6,602 nucleotides of DNA from Candidatus Poribacteria bacterium (lineage in GTDB: Bacteria > Poribacteria > WGA-4E > WGA-3G). The notes under the pieces are model-generated. The model had not been told where the DNA came from. It searched no databases and saw only the letters and a list, made by a program, of their open reading frames with translations. Positions within the stretch are counted from its first letter, which is position 1. The number at the start of each line of letters is the position of its first letter. The translations under genes were made by a program, and so were the position numbers. This document shows positions 1 to 5,548 of this stretch, one piece after another. The DNA lies in contig RKRO01000010.1 in NCBI GenBank assembly GCA_007571355.1, positions 1 to 6,602 on the forward strand, written 5' to 3'.

Positions 1-80
1 GTTGCGTGAGCGTTGTGTTTTCAAAGGGCTCTCTATTTTTTCCGAACTTCGCACCGGCGGGGCACAGAAATAAAAAGACC

Positions 81-110
81 GCACGCCAGCGGCGTGTTAT
101 ATCTATAGCA
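81..110. repeat. REP-like 30-bp repeat, copy 1
   Basis: This copy matches 130-159 at 25 of 30 positions. Its core at 82-96 is a perfect inverted repeat, CACGCC-AGC-GGCGTG, a 6-bp stem with a 3-base loop. On the minus strand the stem is followed after a few bases by a short T-rich tract (CTTTTTATTT), so it could also help terminate the transcript of the gene ending at 167. The tract starts late after the stem, so that role is weak. Confidence 0.6.
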
Positions 111-129
111 AACGGCATTCCCCTTTCTT

Positions 130-159
130 GCACGCCAGCGGTGTGCTATGTGTATTGCA
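130..159. repeat. REP-like 30-bp repeat, copy 2
   Basis: This is the second copy of the 30-base unit, in the same orientation and 49 bases after copy 1. Its core is CACGCC-AGC-GGTGTG. The single changed stem base leaves a G-T pair on the plus strand but an A-C mismatch on the minus strand. It lies 8 bases beyond the stop codon of the gene ending at 167. Two spaced copies with palindromic cores resemble extragenic repeat (REP/BIME-type) elements, but only a genome-wide count would show that. Confidence 0.6.
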
Positions 160-166
160 TCCTTTT

Positions 167-658
167 TTAAAGCAGGGCTTTTGCTCGTTTCAGCACCCTC
201 GCTAAATTTTTCGGGGCATTACATTTATCTTTGCTAATAGGGAATTTCCTGCCCCCGAAGTTAACAGTTTCTCGTCTGAGTTTTTTGAATTGGGCTTGGT
301 GATTTCCATTACCGTGGAACACAATGGGGACGCAGGCAGTTTTGATGCCGGCGCGAATAAAACCTTTGACAAAATCTGCTCCTCCTTGCAGCTGTTTGGC
401 TACATCTGCTGCACTACCAAAAGTACCGCTCTTAAGTTCAATTAGAACACCACAAACAGGGTTCATGTAAAAGAGGATTCGATCGCAGCGAGTACCTGTC
501 TTGTTGTGTGTATCAAACGCACTATCAACATCTATCACAACTGGGTCGCTTGGAACACCGGTACCATCGACGCGGCAATTCCTGACACCACATGAATTCG
601 TAAGATTTTCTGCACCCAGCCGCGCGCGGATCTCGCTAAGAACCTTTCTCATTTCCAT
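167..658 (-). CDS. Uncharacterised basic protein with PD-(D/E)XK nuclease-like signature (163 aa)
   Basis: I do not recognise a named gene. The core reads 'RCDRILFY' (C58-D59), then 'VLIELKSG' (E74-L75-K76), then 'AKQLQGGADF' (Q89). An acidic residue before a strand, followed by a hydrophobic strand ending in E-x-K and then a helix with a conserved Gln, is the layout of PD-(D/E)XK nuclease folds. Other notable residues are C23, C28 and C146. The protein is basic, about +12 net by counting K/R against D/E, mostly in the C-terminal third. It has no signal peptide or membrane segment, so it is probably cytoplasmic. The ATG at 658 has a GGAAGAG-like site upstream; a second ATG lies two codons in. 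The start overlaps the 3' end of the upstream acidic ORF by 23 bases, implying translational coupling. Nuclease activity is inference from the motif, and a non-catalytic member of the fold is possible. Confidence 0.7.
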   Translation of the reverse strand: MEMRKVLSEIRARLGAENLTNSCGVRNCRVDGTGVPSDPVVIDVDSAFDTHNKTGTRCDRILFYMNPVCGVLIELKSGTFGSAADVAKQLQGGADFVKGFIRAGIKTACVPIVFHGNGNHQAQFKKLRRETVNFGGRKFPISKDKCNAPKNLARVLKRAKALL

Positions 659-875
659 TCGCCGCTTGCTCTTCCAAAAATTGTCGTTCGAGTGCTACGA
701 AAGTATTATAGAGTCCATCGGCAATATCTTCATAATCCGACGGCTCTATACCTTCAATACGGTCAAACGGGATCTCTACTACCGGTACAGGACGTTTGAC
801 CTCTATCCGCCCGTGCAGTATTTTGTCTTGAAAATGTAGAGACTTCAGAAAGTGGAAATTTTTCACGTAACTCAA
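636..875 (-). CDS. Small acidic hypothetical protein, start uncertain, possibly missing its N-terminus
   Basis: The frame is open from 899 (after a stop at 900-902) to the stop at 636 but contains no ATG. The first candidate is TTG at 875, with GTG at 866, and neither has a convincing ribosome site. The first 15 residues from TTG lie over the HigB remnant in another frame and are probably not conserved protein. The part that looks real starts near 830 and includes 'RIEVKRPVPVVEIPFD' and a helical tail 'LYNTFVALERQFLEEQ'. That part is acidic, about -7 net (14 D/E against 7 K/R). No known domain is recognised. It overlaps the basic nuclease-like gene by 23 bases, so the two probably work together; an inhibitor or antitoxin-like role is possible from charge and order alone. 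It may instead be the tail of a gene truncated at the HigB junction. Confidence 0.4.
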   Translation of the reverse strand: MSYVKNFHFLKSLHFQDKILHGRIEVKRPVPVVEIPFDRIEGIEPSDYEDIADGLYNTFVALERQFLEEQAANGNEKGS

Positions 876-990
876 CGATTGAACTGAAATTTTCTTGCTC
901 TATCAACGCATGCCATCTGTTAAGTGCGGATCTAGAATTCGGGTGTTTCTGGGCAAATTCAGTCAACTTTTCTTAATTTCTAATAGGCAT
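763..990 (-). pseudogene. HigB-type mRNA interferase toxin remnant (nonsense and C-terminal loss)
   Basis: Translation from ATG at 988-990 gives M-P-I-R-N-stop, then in the same frame E-K-L followed by 'TEFAQKHPNSRSALNRWHAL' and '...FSSIVELREKFPLSEV'. This matches the N-terminal half of HigB-family (RelE-fold) toxins as I recall them: K-x-L-x-E-F, K-H-P, a hydrophobic residue before W, then a 'F..F.ELR..FP' block. The stop TAA lies at 973-975, codon 6. The family's second half (F-N-I-x-G-N-K-x-R-L and the C-terminal T-H-x-x-Y-D) is absent. After about residue 53 (near 832) the frame runs through unrelated sequence to a stop at 763. A TTG at 966 could restart after the nonsense codon, but the missing half carries key fold and active-site residues. 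No higA antitoxin gene follows. Inactive remnant is the best reading. Confidence 0.65.
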
Positions 991-1083
991 AGGCTGTGTG
1001 ATCTGCACGGTAGCGCGCTATTGTTATCCAGGTCCCCTTTATCTCCACTGAACGGTGCAGGTACTTCCACCACAACGGTAACT

Positions 1084-1089
1084 ATTATA
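1084..1089 (-). promoter_or_regulatory. Candidate -10 box upstream of the HigB remnant
   Basis: TATAAT on the minus strand, about 94 bases before the remnant's ATG. No good -35 lies at the standard distance (TGGTTT at 17 bases). A TTGACA at 1096-1101 is only 6 bases away, too close to pair with it. The inverted repeat TGAC-ATG-GTCA at 1090-1100 abuts the -10 and could be an operator. It would drive the accessory genes leftward, independently of the barrel gene ending at 1123, after which I see no clear terminator. The 991-1122 gap holds nothing else I can support. Confidence 0.3.
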
Positions 1090-1122
1090 TGACCATGTCA
1101 AAATTGAAACCACAATGTTGAT

Positions 1123-2952
1123 TTACTGCCCGAACGCGCTCGCAACAATTACCAAATCCTGAATATTCACAACATCATCACCATTAAGATCTGGTTCCGC
1201 CTCGCCAAACGCATTGGCAACAAGCACTAAGTCTTGGATATTCACAACGCCATCGCTATTGACATCATGTTTATCGGTTGTACTTTTCAGATAGATTTCG
1301 CCATCTAAATCGGACAGAATATGAAGATCGTTGCGCAAACCACTTTCCACACCTGTTGCTTGTTCAGGTAGGCGAATTTCCTGTGGTTTTCCACTGCGGT
1401 TATAGACTGCCCAACCATAATCAAATTCTCGTATAAATAATCCTTCGCGATTTTGATAAAGTTGTCCTTTTTTATTAACTGGTTTACCAATATCTGTATC
1501 CCAAAAATCATACCAAATACGATCTTTTTCATGTGAATAAAGAACATATCCATCAGAATGTGTTAAACTCAAAGTTGTAAATACACGCATCCACCGTTGA
1601 TTTATATCGCTATTTGCTGGTTCTGTGGGGATGCAGTACCCTTCCAAACAATTAATTTGTGGTGATCTAAAGTTTTGTTCTGACCAAAGTAAAGTATCTT
1701 CTATTTGGGCAAGTTGCTGGTGTGTATATGCGCCATTTTCAATTTCCCATTCAGTTTCCATGAATGCACCGTTTACATAAGGAGCGGAACGGAAAGCTTT
1801 AGATTGAATCGTGTTAATTAGTATAAGAAAATCATCACCTACTGCTTCACGAATTCGTTTTAACATAGATATTTTAGCGTCTACTTCTAATTTGTGGTAT
1901 TTGCCATCTATGTCTTCTATACCTGCCCGACTGAATAAAACACTTCTTTCTTCGTGCCACAAATCCAAAAAAATCCCGTCGTACAACCCACACTCATATA
2001 TAGCAATAGCTTGCTGCACAAATAAATCTTGCGCGCCTTGTTGCGTAAAATCAATAAGGTGTTCAGCATATTCGCCATCACTAATAGGATTGCCTGAAGT
2101 GTCTCTTAACCAATACGGCCAGTCGTTTGCGAAGTCATCAAGTCGCGCACCATAAAAATAAATGGAAGCCAGAAAAATCATATTAGGATTATGTTGTAGC
2201 AATATTTCACGTTCTCGTTTTGCCTCTTCTAAACTTCCAGCAAGTTTTGATGCATTATCGGATACCGAATATTGCCAATGCATTCCAAACATTTGACTAA
2301 AATATAAGTCGTGGTGTGCAATTTGCTCTTCTCGTGATAAATTGGCCTTGTTTGACAAATCCCAACTCCACGTACTAAATACGGACGGATAGTTCCTATT
2401 TTCAATATGATCTGTAAAAGAATCAATTCTTTCAATAACGCATGTTAAATCTGGGTTGTTAATCAATTTTACGATTTGACTGCCGTCACCAGGATTATGA
2501 TGTACCAAAACTACTTTGAGATTAATTAACCCCAATAATGGTGAAAAATCCGTAATTTCGTTGTGGTGTAATACCAATTCTTCTAAATTCTTAAGGTTAG
2601 AAATTGGTGAAACATCCACAATATTATTGTGGTACAATGTTAATGACCATAATTTAGTAAGTTTACTAAGTGGTGAAAGGTCTTTAATTTGACTTCGGCT
2701 AATATGTAAATATCTCAAATTAATGGCATGTTCTAACCCTTGCAGATTTTTTATATCAGATTCCAAAACTACAAAATCCAACAAATTAACCATTAAGTTT
2801 TTCGTTAATATATCGTTATTCTTCAAATTTAGATGTTTTCTTACAGATTCACGTAAGTGTTCATCAGGCATCCAATCCTCTTGTGCCATTCCGACACTGC
2901 TTGCAAGAGAAAATAAAATCAATACCGAACATACCCTATAAATTGGTTTCAT
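1123..2952 (-). CDS. Secreted LRR / glycoside-hydrolase-like barrel / dockerin-like repeat protein (609 aa)
   Basis: Residues 1-23 form a signal peptide (basic N-terminus, hydrophobic core, likely cleavage after 'VGMA'), so the product is exported. Residues 27-60 resemble the cap of internalin-type LRR proteins. Four repeats of exactly 22 residues follow, starting at I67, I89, I111 and I133 (pattern I-x-D-x-S-P-L-x-x-L-x-x-L-x-x-L-x-L-x-x-N). Residues ~185-530 look like a TIM-barrel glycoside hydrolase: 'YDGIFLDLWHEER' (D325, D330) and 'FMETEWE' (E399, E402) sit at typical strand ends for catalytic acids, then 'LTHSDGYVLYS'. I recall a putative GH family (GHL15-like), not certain. Residues 563-609 hold two dockerin-type calcium loops (D563-N565-D567-N571-D574 and D588-N590-D592-N596-D599), 75 bases apart in the DNA. 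A GAGG lies upstream of the ATG, overlapping the lyase stop, so it is probably cotranscribed. The gene is AT-rich compared with its neighbours. Substrate unknown. Confidence 0.85.
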   Translation of the reverse strand: MKPIYRVCSVLILFSLASSVGMAQEDWMPDEHLRESVRKHLNLKNNDILTKNLMVNLLDFVVLESDIKNLQGLEHAINLRYLHISRSQIKDLSPLSKLTKLWSLTLYHNNIVDVSPISNLKNLEELVLHHNEITDFSPLLGLINLKVVLVHHNPGDGSQIVKLINNPDLTCVIERIDSFTDHIENRNYPSVFSTWSWDLSNKANLSREEQIAHHDLYFSQMFGMHWQYSVSDNASKLAGSLEEAKREREILLQHNPNMIFLASIYFYGARLDDFANDWPYWLRDTSGNPISDGEYAEHLIDFTQQGAQDLFVQQAIAIYECGLYDGIFLDLWHEERSVLFSRAGIEDIDGKYHKLEVDAKISMLKRIREAVGDDFLILINTIQSKAFRSAPYVNGAFMETEWEIENGAYTHQQLAQIEDTLLWSEQNFRSPQINCLEGYCIPTEPANSDINQRWMRVFTTLSLTHSDGYVLYSHEKDRIWYDFWDTDIGKPVNKKGQLYQNREGLFIREFDYGWAVYNRSGKPQEIRLPEQATGVESGLRNDLHILSDLDGEIYLKSTTDKHDVNSDGVVNIQDLVLVANAFGEAEPDLNGDDVVNIQDLVIVASAFGQ

Positions 2953-2963
2953 TTCTTACCGCC

Positions 2964-4091
2964 TCACGGAATCATTGCAACATAAACCTGTGAATGCCCA
3001 GATACATCCGATGTATACACAACCGCCTGCTCACCAGGACTAAACGAGGGATGTGGATGCGTCCACTGCGGTCCGTATACCGTATCCACCTTCATCTCCA
3101 TCCAACTGAGTGCCTGTTCTCTATCCGATGCTTGTTGTGCCGCTGCCCAATCCTCAGCGAGCGCATACCGATCCGTTTTCCACTGACTGCCACTGGAGGA
3201 ACTCTGCGGATAACAGATAGGCGTATGTTCACCCGTCTCCACATCAACCAACCGCAAACCGATATCGGGGTGGACAGTATCACACAAGACCTTCGTTCCA
3301 TCGCGGTTGCTGGCGATGTGCCACGCATTAAAATCAGCGATCGTCTGCATCTGTAAGGTATCTAAGGATATCCGCCGCAGCGCGTAGGGCCAATGCGTTA
3401 CAATCAGTTCATCCAATTCACCGAGGAAAGTTTCATGAACAAGGAACTCATTATTGTCGTGTTGGTAGAGTGATCGGTTTTCTGTGCCATCCCGTTTAAT
3501 CGTCCACATCCGGGGTGCCGGATCGCCGGAATAGGCAATAAGATCCGAGTGTTTCGGATGAAACTGCGGGTGGATAATCGTCTGATCTGGGGACGTATAG
3601 ATAATCTCGCCGCCACTACCATCAGTTGCGGTCACAGTAATGTGCGATTTGTCGTCGCGCTTCATTGCTGTTACGATAAACTGTTCATCCGCGCTGACAC
3701 TACACTCGCCGAGACCTCCACCGGGGAATTCTGTGAGCACACGTTCTTCAAACGTCCCAAGATGAATTGCCTTTATGCTATCCGCTTGCGTATAAAAGAG
3801 CTCGGTGCCATTTTTAGAAATCACGCCAGAATAGCCGTGAATGTCGTCTGCATCCGTCAGCTGCACAATGTCGCCGTTGGGGAATTCCAGTTTGAAAAAA
3901 TTCGGTTTTCCTGAACGGTAGGAGGTAAAGATGAGTTGGCTTTGGTCAGACGTGAACGAGGGTGTGAGGAAGTAGAGGTTATGGTTAATAGAGGTATCGT
4001 TTGTGAGTTGATAGATATGCGCGCCCGTTTGGCTGTCTTGAAATTCACGTAGTTCTGAAGGATGAACGGACGCTTTTGCATAGTTTGTCAT
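2964..4091 (-). CDS. PL22-like oligogalacturonate lyase (beta-propeller), 375 aa
   Basis: The protein is a repeated-strand beta-propeller with blades such as 'FTSDQSQLIFTSYRSGKPNF' and 'HPSFSPGEQAVVYTSDVSG'. Numbered from the ATG at 4091, it carries Q342-W-T-H345-P-H347, plus H258 ('FNAWHIASNRDG') and H219 ('FLVHETFLG'). In PL22 lyases as I recall them, a Gln and three His (Q-x-x-H-x-H plus an upstream His) bind Mn2+ and another His acts as base; all have a counterpart here. The reaction is beta-elimination of short oligogalacturonides in the cytoplasm, and the lack of a signal peptide agrees. Length is near the family's usual ~390. I chose ATG 4091 because GGAG sits 5 bases upstream; an in-frame TTG at 4118 lacks such a site. 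An insertion around residues 296-330 ('PQSSSSG...') separates H258 from the QxxHxH motif. Its stop lies 11 bases before the secreted barrel gene. A TolB-like non-enzymatic propeller is the main alternative. Confidence 0.8.
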   Translation of the reverse strand: MTNYAKASVHPSELREFQDSQTGAHIYQLTNDTSINHNLYFLTPSFTSDQSQLIFTSYRSGKPNFFKLEFPNGDIVQLTDADDIHGYSGVISKNGTELFYTQADSIKAIHLGTFEERVLTEFPGGGLGECSVSADEQFIVTAMKRDDKSHITVTATDGSGGEIIYTSPDQTIIHPQFHPKHSDLIAYSGDPAPRMWTIKRDGTENRSLYQHDNNEFLVHETFLGELDELIVTHWPYALRRISLDTLQMQTIADFNAWHIASNRDGTKVLCDTVHPDIGLRLVDVETGEHTPICYPQSSSSGSQWKTDRYALAEDWAAAQQASDREQALSWMEMKVDTVYGPQWTHPHPSFSPGEQAVVYTSDVSGHSQVYVAMIP

Positions 4092-4101
4092 AATTTCTCC
4101 G

Positions 4102-4110
4102 TTGCGTTTA
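4102..4110. repeat. 9-bp direct repeat flanking hicAB, left copy
   Basis: TTGCGTTTA, repeated identically at 4612-4620, on either side of the hicAB pair. The two copies could be a target-site duplication or a recombination scar, or chance. Confidence 0.35.
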
Positions 4111-4135
4111 AGTGCCAAGTGTTCCGTTACCTACA

Positions 4136-4378
4136 CTAAATCCGTGCCTCAATTAATTCGGATAACACACCTTGCTGGGTTTGAACGGGTAACGTAAAGG
4201 AGGGCAGTGGAACATCATAACCAGTTTCTTGTAGGCCTTCAATATGAAACTCGATAGCTTCAGCGATCAATTTCCGTACTTCTTCCATTGTCTTACCTAC
4301 AACGGCACATCCTGGAAGGTCGGGAACGTACGCCCCATAGTTGTTTCCACATTCTTCAAAAATAACGACATATTCCAT
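4136..4378 (-). CDS. hicB: HicB-family antitoxin (80 aa)
   Basis: This is the antitoxin of a type II toxin-antitoxin pair: it binds and neutralises HicA, usually also repressing the operon. The family core is clear: an N-terminal strand 'EYVVIFEE', then 'YGAYVPDLPGCAVVGKTMEE' and a helix 'VRKLIAEAIEFHIEGLQETG' with 'DVPLPS', a degraded RNase-H-like fold. The short C-terminus (about 20 residues) shows no clear ribbon-helix-helix or HTH DNA-binding domain, so this is the short HicB type and its role in autoregulation is uncertain. It starts 12 bases after the hicA stop. The lyase ATG is 44 bases beyond its own stop, so read-through into the lyase operon is possible. Confidence 0.9.
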   Translation of the reverse strand: MEYVVIFEECGNNYGAYVPDLPGCAVVGKTMEEVRKLIAEAIEFHIEGLQETGYDVPLPSFTLPVQTQQGVLSELIEARI

Positions 4379-4390
4379 AAAATTTTCGCC

Positions 4391-4579
4391 TCAACTCTTA
4401 AGAGCCGCTTGCTTTAGAATATTATTGAGTGTTCCCTTGGAGATATCCTCGTTTGGTTTTCCTGCAATTGTCACAATTCCCGGTTTTGTTGGGTGTTTAA
4501 ACTGTTTATGACTGCCTCGCGTTCGGTCCAAGTACCACCCATCATCTTGAATTATTTTAACAATCTGTCTATACTTCAT
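4391..4579 (-). CDS. hicA: HicA-family mRNA interferase toxin (62 aa)
   Basis: A small double-stranded-RNA-binding-like fold toxin that cleaves mRNA. The signature G22-S23-H24-K-Q-F contains the catalytic histidine (H24) of the family. It is followed by 'HPTKPGIVTIAGKPNEDISK' and a C-terminal helix 'GTLNNILKQAAL', the usual HicA plan. Length is typical (55-70 residues) and nothing essential is missing, so it should be active. It has an ATG at 4579 with only a weak ribosome site, and lies first in the hicA-hicB order. Its own promoter at 4598-4626 makes the pair a self-contained module between the HAD gene and the lyase operon. Confidence 0.92.
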   Translation of the reverse strand: MKYRQIVKIIQDDGWYLDRTRGSHKQFKHPTKPGIVTIAGKPNEDISKGTLNNILKQAALKS

Positions 4580-4597
4580 TCTATAGCTTCATTTCCA

Positions 4598-4626
4598 ATT
4601 ATACACGCTCTTTGCGTTTATTGCAA
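4598..4626 (-). promoter_or_regulatory. hicAB promoter with overlapping inverted repeats
   Basis: Minus strand TTGCAA (4621-4626), a 17-base spacer, and a perfect TATAAT (4598-4603), giving a transcript start near 4591 and a leader of about 12 bases before the hicA ATG. Two inverted repeats overlap it: TTTGC-N7-GCAAA (4611-4627) over the -35, and ACGC-N5-GCGT within the spacer. These suit binding by a HicA-HicB repressor, though that is inference. Confidence 0.65.
4612..4620. repeat. 9-bp direct repeat flanking hicAB, right copy
   Basis: TTGCGTTTA, same orientation as 4102-4110. This copy lies within the hicA promoter spacer, so it may be conserved for regulation rather than left by insertion. 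Confidence 0.35.
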
Positions 4627-4631
4627 AAAAA

Positions 4632-5462
4632 TTAAGTAAACAGATAGTTCAGCAATTGCGCGCCTTCTTGGAAATCGGGGATGATAATGTCTGCCCCAGC
4701 ACGGATGAGGCGTTCCCGTTTGTCGGCGTTCATATTATACCTATTGTCTTCTACGGACGCAACACCGACAGCGATTGCACCCACCGCTTTCGCATTCTCA
4801 ATCTCCACGTACCCGTCCCCGACGATGAGCAATTCGCTACCGCTCAACTGGAAATCTGTGATGATCTTCTGGATAACCATGGCTTTAGAGAACTTCTTAT
4901 ATTCGCACAACGCACCGAAAATGCCACCGTCAAAGGACGACGCAACGCCGAGGAGCACTGCTTCGTTTTTAACGAATTCAACATCCGTCCCGCTGGCGAG
5001 GTAGCAGTGTATCCCCATTTCGCGCAGGCTTTGTAGAAATTCAAGTGACATCGGCACCCGGAGCGGATCAGCAGACAGTGTGCCTGCAGCGAGCCCCGCA
5101 ATCCGTTCTTCAACAACCGGCAGCAATCGACGGTTGTATTCGTCTTTGTACACAAGTGGTTCCTTCGGTGTCCCACCGCGTTTCTCAATCTCTTCACTGA
5201 GTTGCATCATCTGATAGATCGTCTGCTTACCGGTCAACCTATCCACAAATTCCACGACAAGTGCCTCAAGTTGTGCTTCTGTCTCGGTGGTCCCCGTTTC
5301 AATTTGAAGCAGTTCAACCATCATCGGGACCATCACGTTCTGCCAACCGTCTCGAATGAGCGAGATTGTACCATCAAAATCAAAAACGACATGACGAATG
5401 TTCCCTGTTTGTATTTCACGATGGATTTCAATTGCGGTATTCTCTAAAAAAACGTTTTGCAT
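4632..5462 (-). CDS. HAD-superfamily hydrolase, phosphatase-like (276 aa)
   Basis: All four HAD motifs are present. Motif I is 'VFDFDGT' (nucleophile D28, acid D30). Motif II is 'LASGT' (S157). Motif III is a Lys in 'YKKFSK' (K189/K190/K193). Motif IV is 'VGDGYVEIENAK' (D216, E220), where the usual second acid is replaced by a G-D-G-x-x-E-I form. Residues ~35-140 between motifs I and II are helical and would form a C1 cap, as in phosphoglycolate-phosphatase-like enzymes acting on small phosphorylated metabolites. It has no signal peptide, so it is cytoplasmic. About 20 residues precede motif I, slightly longer than usual. The ATG at 5462 has a modest GGGA upstream. The gene is read leftward from the divergent promoter region. 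The substrate cannot be told from sequence; a link to sugar-acid breakdown next to the lyase would be guesswork. Confidence 0.88.
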   Translation of the reverse strand: MQNVFLENTAIEIHREIQTGNIRHVVFDFDGTISLIRDGWQNVMVPMMVELLQIETGTTETEAQLEALVVEFVDRLTGKQTIYQMMQLSEEIEKRGGTPKEPLVYKDEYNRRLLPVVEERIAGLAAGTLSADPLRVPMSLEFLQSLREMGIHCYLASGTDVEFVKNEAVLLGVASSFDGGIFGALCEYKKFSKAMVIQKIITDFQLSGSELLIVGDGYVEIENAKAVGAIAVGVASVEDNRYNMNADKRERLIRAGADIIIPDFQEGAQLLNYLFT

Positions 5463-5518
5463 AGTTATCCCAAAATTGGCTATCAGTTTTACGGACTGCT
5501 GATTGAAGAAAAATGATA

Positions 5519-5548
5519 TTGATTTTTAGGCTTCTCTGATAGTATAAT
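5519..5548 (+). promoter_or_regulatory. Candidate promoter for the TAXI binding-protein gene
   Basis: TTGATT (5519-5524), 18-base spacer, perfect TATAAT (5543-5548), giving a start near 5555 and a leader of about 70 bases. The leader contains a short inverted repeat TCCTT-N10-AAGGA (5571-5590). GATAGT occurs twice, 19 bases apart, at 5538 and 5557, around the -10. Confidence 0.6.

Noticed and set aside
1..80. Possible gene end entering from the left edge
   Set aside because: The frames are short and give no recognisable protein; nothing can be supported there.
501..839. Plus-strand open frame opposite the nuclease-like and acidic genes
   Set aside because: Low-complexity Ser/Arg-rich translation with no family features and no ribosome site; it is antisense to better-supported genes.
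1001..1083. Minus-strand open frame reading 'VTVVVEVPAPFSGDKGDLDN' upstream of the HigB remnant
   Set aside because: Short, no good start, no recognisable family; it ends just inside the remnant. Possibly eroded coding DNA but not supportable.
1096..1101. Consensus TTGACA on the minus strand near TATAAT
   Set aside because: It is only 6 bases from the -10, far from the 16-18 needed, so the two cannot form one promoter.
1101..1122. Terminator after the barrel-protein gene
   Set aside because: Only a 3-bp stem can be drawn and there is no proper T-run.
2994..3356. Plus-strand open frame within the lyase gene
   Set aside because: Arg/Cys-rich translation typical of antisense frames; the lyase frame explains the sequence.
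4092..4118. Longer start for the lyase using TTG at 4118
   Set aside because: No ribosome site precedes it, while ATG 4091 has GGAG at a 5-base spacing and gives the usual family length.
4656..5036. Plus-strand open frames within the HAD gene
   Set aside because: They are antisense to a gene with all four HAD motifs and show no motif of their own.
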